NCBI GenBank assembly: GCA_036346355.1
Contig: CM070575.1
Location: forward strand, 61,447,915 to 61,511,914
Origin: Rhipidocladum racemiflorum
Lineage: Eukaryota; Streptophyta; Magnoliopsida; Poales; Poaceae
DNA length: 64,000 bases
Reading direction: 5' to 3'
The position numbers and the translations under genes were made by a program. Position 1 is the stretch's first letter. Each line of letters opens with the position of its first letter. Positions 58,696 to 64,000 of this stretch are shown here, piece by piece. The notes beneath the pieces were generated by a model. The model was not told where the DNA came from, searched no databases, and was given only the letters and a program-made list of their open reading frames with translations.

Positions 58696-60093
58696 CATCA
58701 TCGTAATGTTCTAACTACGCATCAAGATTTAAAGCTTTAAACATTGTCCATGGTCAAGGGCACATTAAAATAATGCAATAAATCCTAAGCATGCACATTA
58801 ACACATTCAATCATTATCGCTATAGAGCAATCTACAATACTAGAAGTTTATTTAATCTCAAGCTAAAGATAACAATTACATTTTAATTGATTCAACTCAC
58901 AAATTAACTTAGAAGTACATCATTCCATAAACCACATTGTTACATACTACGTAACACAGACATAAAATTTCTAAACACCATCATGGGTCACCTACCCTTG
59001 ACAAACAGGAGGCAATCCCAAACATTAAAAAAAACAAACACAGTTCTGGATCAAGAACAAACACCGATAAAAATTTCTTCTTTTCAGGCAAGGAAGAAAA
59101 GCAAAATCCAAACATAAATGCAAGAGAGCTCAACCCTCAAATGTCCAATCATAGTAGCCAAAACTCTTCAAGAAATCCAAAACCTACACTTTCCACAAAG
59201 GAAGACGGATGCAAAAGGGAAGACCAAATGTCCAACTAAAATTTTCCGATAAAGATTCAAACTTAGCTCCATCCAGCTTGATCTGCAACAGGAGAAACTC
59301 CAACCCCCTTCTTTTTTTAAAAAAAAAAAATCGGGGAAACAACAACCATAGAAATTTCCTCCCAACGATAGTCCATCACAATAAATCAGGTGCCAAAGCA
59401 AAATTGTGACCAAAAGACGCGCAACGTAGAACTCTTCTTCTGTGTCTTCACTCAAAGGAGACAAAACCACAAACCGCCAAAAGGACAAATCAGCGAGTGC
59501 TCAAAACTAAGCATTTTCCTCGGTTTCGAACCAACCACATACCCAGAAAGCAAACCAAAACCGACCGTCAGCACGGTAAAGAACATCCGAAGGAATCCAT
59601 CACCAACCTCTTCTATTTGACTCCAGTCACTACCCGATCTACGACAGACACGGATAAGTACTCTTTCCCTACAGGGGTTTAATAGTTCTTCGGTGGTGAC
59701 TCTACCCGGCCACACCGTCAAACCACAGCCTCACTACAAACAAAAGGTGACCGAAACCCTTCGGCACCACAACCACACTTTATCACAAATGAAGCAACTC
59801 AATTAAATCTATCATAAATATAGCATTATACATCATCAAAAGTAGCATTCAACAACAAAGTTTAAATTCAACCTTTAAGCATAAGGCAACGATACCCATA
59901 CCCTTTCCTACTGCGCATCCATGTGTGTCAAATTTTAAATTAGTGATTCCACTTACACAAGTTTTAATGTTGCTATCCTATGACAAAATTATAGTTAAAA
60001 CCTAGGCCATGTTTCTAAGTTATCCCAAATCACATTTTAGTTGAATCCTATAGTATGACACTAAAAATAGACATTCCAAGGACCTACAACCTC
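58696..60093 (-). mobile_element. LARD-2 internal domain, 5' portion
   Basis: This is the PBS-proximal part of LARD-2, continuing from 46221 when Tek-3 is removed. It parallels 1780-3248 of LARD-1, for example the segment with GACCGAAACCCTTCGGCACC. No coding region was found. Confidence 0.8.
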
Positions 60094-60105
60094 GCTCTGA
60101 TACCA
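60094..60105 (-). other. LARD-2 primer-binding site
   Basis: GCTCTGATACCA on the plus strand is the complement of the initiator tRNA-Met PBS, 2 bases from the LTR. Confidence 0.92.
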
Positions 60106-60107
60106 AC

Positions 60108-62144
60108 TGTAACACCCTACAAATCTAAACTGTCATACAAGAAAATTTCGACAGCATCTCTCCTAAAATTAGGACAAAACGGAAGCGACAACAAGATTCA
60201 TAATAACCATTATAAACAGGAATAACATAAAAGCATCAATACTAGAGATAACAAGTCTAAATCAACCAGAAAACAAACATAAACGTAAAACAGCTCCAAA
60301 GAGGACATCAACAGGTCTATGATTAATAAAATTTCAGCAAGCTAATGAATTATTAAATGCACTAGTCCATGTGATTCGTGATGACCCCGGAGGGTTGATT
60401 GTGCTACTAAGCCCACCCTTCAAGCTTATGACTCGCGAGAACTACCTGAAAACAACAAAATAACAAGGGGTGAGATTGGGTAATCTCAGCAAGCGGAACA
60501 ACTTCTAACGAATAACACAGCCACAGTAAAACTAGCATACCAAATTCCTCATGTCCAATACCACATTATAGAGTCCACACAACCTCAGTAAAATGCATAT
60601 GATTGTGCACATGCTTATGCCATGATCCTCTTCACCGTGCCCTTTCTCAGGAACACACGGTGTTGTACCGGTACGGTCGCGCACGCTGGCGTCGACAAAC
60701 TTCCAATGCATGATTGTGCAGTTAATGCTTCATGCATGAATTCATTCATAATTTTCCACATTGAGTCCACATATTTGCATGCCATCATATAACATGGATA
60801 GAAAACAAATAACATTGAGATGAACTATTTAGACAACTCAACCAATAGGCAACATCATTCTTCTCTTTACTCATGGTTCAAAGCCAAAGCACATCATCAC
60901 ATTGCTAATCTAATTATTGCAATCTTCCCAGCAAATGATCAAACCATGTATGATTAATGTCATCGGGAAATATAACGAAGGCAATGCAAACAACGATGTA
61001 TAGCTCAACCATAACACTACTTCCACTTGCCTTTACCGACGTAGACCACGGATCTAGTTGCGTCCAGAAGGGGCACCACCTTTACAAGCATATTTTCAGT
61101 ATGCAATAACACCACAATTGATCACACAACTCAAACACGCAATTCCTACAACCCGCTCCTTTTCCAACACCGAAACCCCGATCTGTCCGGATCGAACAGC
61201 AGCAACCCCCATTCACTTTTTCGTATCTTTTTTTCCACAGAACATAAAAATATGAAAAAATTACAGGAGCTAGATATTGACGAGATCTACAACTTTCCAG
61301 AAGATCATAAATTCTAATTCCTCTGTTAAATATGCCTAAACAGTCGTCCAACACAGTGGATGAAATCTGTTCCCAGATTATGTTCATCGGTTTGCAACAG
61401 CGATAACTCTCAGAAAACTTGCCCAAAAATTCTGAAAAAATTACAGAAACTAGGTCTCGATGTTATCTACAACTTTCTAGTTATAGGTTTTGGCAGGAAA
61501 AATTATCTATGCCACGTAAAACGCGAAACAATCCGCGCTGCACAATCTCCCTTTCCAAAAACAGCACCACGTGAACATCTACCCTTCTCCCCCATCAAGA
61601 TCCATCCAAACCACTCACCACCAGATCTAATACACTCCTAATCCCTAGGTAGAACAGGGGTAAAAGATTGGGAATTTTACCTTGAGTTCTCCCTTGAGAT
61701 CCCACGAAGAACACGCGACGATCCCCGAAACGGAAATCTGATCGAACTCCTCGCCTCCACGGATCCCCTTCTCGCTCTCTCTCCTTCGCGTTTTCGTGGT
61801 GGATCTTGAGCCACCATGCAAGGGAGGAAGAACAGGGGGTGGCGGCTGCTAGGGGGAATGGGGGAGGCGCCCTAGGGTTGGGGGGTGGCCGGCCACATGG
61901 GGGGGGCGCACCCAAGTGGGCCGGCCCACGCGGGGGGGGGGGGAGGTGGAGGGGGGGCAGGAAGTCCCGGCCCCGGCCCACGGTTTCCTCGGCCCACTGT
62001 TTCTAGCCCGAATACTCCAAATTTAATATTAATACGCCGCATAAACTTCAATTATTTAATTCCCCAACAATTTCCCTCATTCCTCCCGAAACAAAACAAG
62101 GAAAAAGGAACCCTAGAATCGCTCTGACGCTCTAAGGCATCACA
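60108..62144 (-). repeat. LARD-2 5' LTR
   Basis: This LTR is 2037 bp, TGTAACACCCTAC to GGCATCACA, nearly identical to 41341-43379. The AGATC duplication follows at 62145. Confidence 0.93.
61932..61957 (+). repeat. G-rich tract in the LARD-2 5' LTR
   Basis: Runs of 12 and 7 G separated by AGGTGGA lie on the plus strand. The partner LTR near 43165-43190 differs in G-run length and composition. It could form a G-quadruplex, but homopolymer miscalling is equally possible. Confidence 0.6.
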
Positions 62145-62149
62145 AGATC

Positions 62150-63132
62150 GCTTGACCAAAGTAGCCCATTTTATCCCCGTAAAGACCACTTACTCGGGGG
62201 ACAAGTTAGCAGAATTGTATATGATCAGGATCGTCTGTTTGAATGGAGTACCAAAAAGGATTGTATCGGACAGAGGTACCCAATTTACCTCAAGGTTCTG
62301 GAATAAGTTGCATGAAGCCATGGGAACCCGTTTGAACTTCAGTACAGCCTATCATCCACAGACGGATGGACAGACCGAAAGAGTCAATCAGATTCTGGAG
62401 GATATGCTAAGAGCGTGTGCATTGGCTTATGCTACCTCTTGGGATAAGAGTTTGCCGTATGCTGAGTTCAGTTACAATAATAGTTACCAAGCTAGTTTAC
62501 AGATGTCACCTTTTGAGGCACTGTATGGTCGACCCTGTCGGACGCCATTAAACTGGAATGAGACCGGCGAGCGCCATGTCTTCGGGCCTGATATTCTTCA
62601 AGAAGCTGAAGAGCAGATAGCCATGATTAGGGAAAGGTTGAAGATAGCCCAATCACGACAGAAGAGTTACGCTGACAACCGTCGCCGGGACTTGAGTTTT
62701 GAACCAGAGGATTATGTATACCTCAGAGTTACGCCTCTCAGGGGAGTTAAGAGGTTCCATGCCAAAGGGAAACTTGCACCCCGTTATGTTGGACCATTTA
62801 GGATTTTGAGCCGCAAAGGCGAAGTTGCTTACCAGCTAGAGTTGCCGCAGTCGTTAGCAGGAGTGCATGACGTGTTCCATGTGTCCCAGTTAAAGAAGTG
62901 TCTTCGAGTGCCAGATGAGCAAACGCCCTTGGAGTCAATTGAGCTGCAAGAAGATCTGACTTACAAGGAGCATCCCGTGAAGATTCTGGACACCATGGAT
63001 CGAGAGACTAGGAACAGGTCAACCCGTTTCTGTAGAGTTCAGTGGAGCAACCATGCAGAGAGCGAAGCAACATGGGAACGAGAAGAGGATTTGAGGAAAG
63101 AGTTTCCGAACCTATTCTTTAGTAAGCCCTAA
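62150..63132 (+). pseudogene. pol: Tek-1 integrase catalytic core, GPY/F region and chromodomain
   Basis: This is the rest of the Tek-1 pol frame after LARD-2; the phase matches 41340. Counting residues from codon 62152, the second catalytic Asp is at about 40 (SDRGTQF) and the catalytic Glu at about 76 (TDGQTERVNQ), completing the DDE triad with the Asp upstream. The GPY/F-like motif is at about 209-218 (APRYVGPFRI), and the chromodomain at about 275-322 (PVKILD, CRVQWSNH, EATWERE). A chromodomain is thought to bias insertion toward modified histones in heterochromatin. The frame ends with TAA at 63130-63132. It is intact by itself but physically separated from its N-terminal half. Confidence 0.9.
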
Positions 63133-63154
63133 ATTTCGGGGATGAGATTCTATT

Positions 63155-63165
63155 AAGGGGGGAGG
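63155..63165 (+). other. Tek-1 polypurine tract
   Basis: AAGGGGGGAGG lies two bases before the 3' LTR. Confidence 0.92.
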
Positions 63166-63167
63166 TT

Positions 63168-64000
63168 TGTAACACCCCAATTTTTTGCTTTTCATGAAAT
63201 TAAATATTATGTTGCACTTTTGTGAATTTTTGGAATTTATTTGGATTTATTTGGAATTTATTTGAATTTATTCCATGTTAAGAGAATTAAAGAATTTAAC
63301 TTTGCAAATAAAATTTTGTTGGAAATATTTTATTTGAGTCCCAAATACCCTAAAATATTTTCCAGAATTTTTCTGGAATTTTTCTGAGTCTTTTGCTATT
63401 TTTAATGAATTAAATGAATTTCTGGGAATTAATTTGAATATTTAATCGCTGGAAAATCAGCCTGGGTCGGTTACTGTTCATGCGACCGGACCCGAGTCTG
63501 ACTCGAGTTCGAGTCCGACCCGAGCCAGTGGACTCGATCGAACCCAAACCTAACCCTAACTCCTCGACCGTTGGATCCAGATCCAACGGCCGAGATTCGC
63601 CCGTACCGGTCGAGCCGTGTCCGACCCGAACCCGTTCACGCCGTGCGATCCCAGCCGTCGATCCGGACACGTGGACGACTATGCGTCGTCGTCTCCGTCT
63701 GAACCCAAATGACTCCGCCGCTGGGAACTAGGGTTCACGCCTCGGCGCGACACCGTGGCTATTTAAGACCGGACATGCCCCGAGTTCGCCGACGCCGCGC
63801 AGCCATTGCCTTAGCCGCCGCCGCCGAGCTCACCGACGCGCCGCAATTGCTCGTCGTAGTTACTCTCACCCCGCCTCGGGTTTTGCCGCGCCGCCGTCAT
63901 CCGCCGCCTCGTCGCCGTTAAGCCCGCATCCGAGACCCCAGGTCAAGCTGCGTCGGCGAGGACATCTCACTTCAGCGGAGGACCCTTGGAGCGCGCCGTT
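63168..64000 (+). repeat. Tek-1 3' LTR, first 833 bases
   Basis: It begins TGTAACACCCC and follows 17424 onward closely. A TATA-like CTATTTAAG is at 63759-63767. Compared with the 5' LTR it lacks some short segments, for example near 63230 and from 63705 on. The remainder is outside the window. Confidence 0.93.

Larger units (their letters stand above)
41341..62144 (-). mobile_element. LARD-2: noncoding LTR element inserted in Tek-1 integrase
   Basis: This minus-strand element is flanked by AGATC at 41336-41340 and 62145-62149. Its LTRs of 2.04 kb are 41341-43379 and 60108-62144. A PBS and polypurine tract are present. The internal domain (43380-46221 and 58696-60107, about 4.25 kb without Tek-3) has no gag or pol. 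Such large noncoding derivatives depend on proteins from autonomous relatives. The LTRs are nearly identical, which implies a recent insertion. The internal domain is shared with LARD-1 although the LTRs are largely different. Confidence 0.9.
10195..64000 (-). mobile_element. Gyp-0: deleted Ty3/gypsy element, interrupted and leaving the window
   Basis: This is a minus-strand LTR element. It has a 3' LTR (10195-14301), a polypurine tract, a 2.77-kb internal domain (14302-17068), a PBS and the beginning of a 5' LTR (17069-17423). The 5' LTR is interrupted at 17424 by Tek-1, so everything from 17424 to the window end is nested within it. The internal domain lacks protease, reverse transcriptase and RNase H, so the copy cannot move on its own. 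The 355 bases of 5' LTR that can be compared with the 3' LTR show about eight substitutions and no indels by eye. Confidence 0.85.
17424..64000 (+). mobile_element. Tek-1: Tekay-like chromovirus with nested insertions
   Basis: This is a plus-strand Ty3/gypsy element. It has a 5' LTR (17424-20646 and 24113-24349), a PBS, ORF0, gag, PR-RT-RH-IN with a chromodomain, a polypurine tract, and a 3' LTR from 63168 that leaves the window. It is interrupted by a solo LTR, by Tek-2 and by LARD-2. Its own coding parts are 24350-26050, 38343-41340 and 62150-63167, about 5.7 kb in all. The RT/RH/IN signatures, the C-terminal chromodomain and LTRs near 3.4 kb fit the Tekay/Del clade. Known lesions are a TAG in gag, frameshifts in the zinc-knuckle and protease region, and VADD in place of the usual VADA near the end of RNase H. 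Confidence 0.9.

Noticed and set aside
1..64000. tRNA, rRNA, CRISPR, satellite or centromeric arrays
   Set aside because: The only tRNA-related sequences are 12-base primer-binding sites. Repeats are LTRs or short local arrays, with no regular spacer-repeat pattern and no high-copy satellite.

Overview
This window looks like intergenic heterochromatin from a large plant genome, most likely a grass. It has long Ty3/gypsy LTR retrotransposons nested inside one another, primer-binding sites matching initiator tRNA-Met (TGGTATCAGAGC), chromodomain integrases of the Tekay/Del type, and GC-rich LTR cores carrying the CCGTTGGATC motif that I associate with grass repeats. I see no host gene, tRNA, rRNA or CRISPR array. 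The grass assignment is inference; the retrotransposon content is read directly.

Layout from the outside in. Layer 1 (7807-8703, +) is a remnant of the noncoding internal domain of a LARD-like element, a large retrotransposon derivative without coding capacity. A minus-strand relative, LARD-1 (1-7806, left end outside the window), abuts it. The LARD-1 5' LTR is split by a plus-strand solo LTR (3791-6144) with ATCAT target-site duplications (TSDs). A second plus-strand LTR of this family (8704-10194) lies in layer 1 and is cut by Gyp-0, a deleted minus-strand gypsy element with 4.1-kb LTRs (10195-17423, then leaving the window). The right-hand LTR of Gyp-0 is cut at 17424 by Tek-1, a plus-strand Tekay-like chromovirus that runs past the window end.

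Tek-1 carries three insertions. They are a minus-strand solo LTR of its own family inside its 5' LTR (20647-24108), a full-length minus-strand relative Tek-2 inside gag (26051-38337, TSD GTGCC), and the noncoding minus-strand element LARD-2 inside the integrase region (41341-62144, TSD AGATC). LARD-2 is itself split by plus-strand Tek-3 (46222-58690, TSD GTTTA). The deepest stack is therefore layer 1, truncated LTR, Gyp-0, Tek-1, LARD-2, Tek-3.

The Tek elements share one order: LTR (about 3.4 kb), PBS, an extra leader frame called ORF0 here, gag, protease, reverse transcriptase, RNase H, integrase with chromodomain, polypurine tract, LTR. Tek-1 has the most readable frames. Tek-2 and Tek-3 are broken by many small indels although nesting makes them younger than their hosts. 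Many of those indels sit at CAG/CTG sites, so part of the decay may be methylation-linked sequencing error. I found no clearly new biological system. The points most worth following are the conserved ORF0, the indel pattern, a 3.2-kb inverted LTR pair, and the palindrome series in the LTRs.
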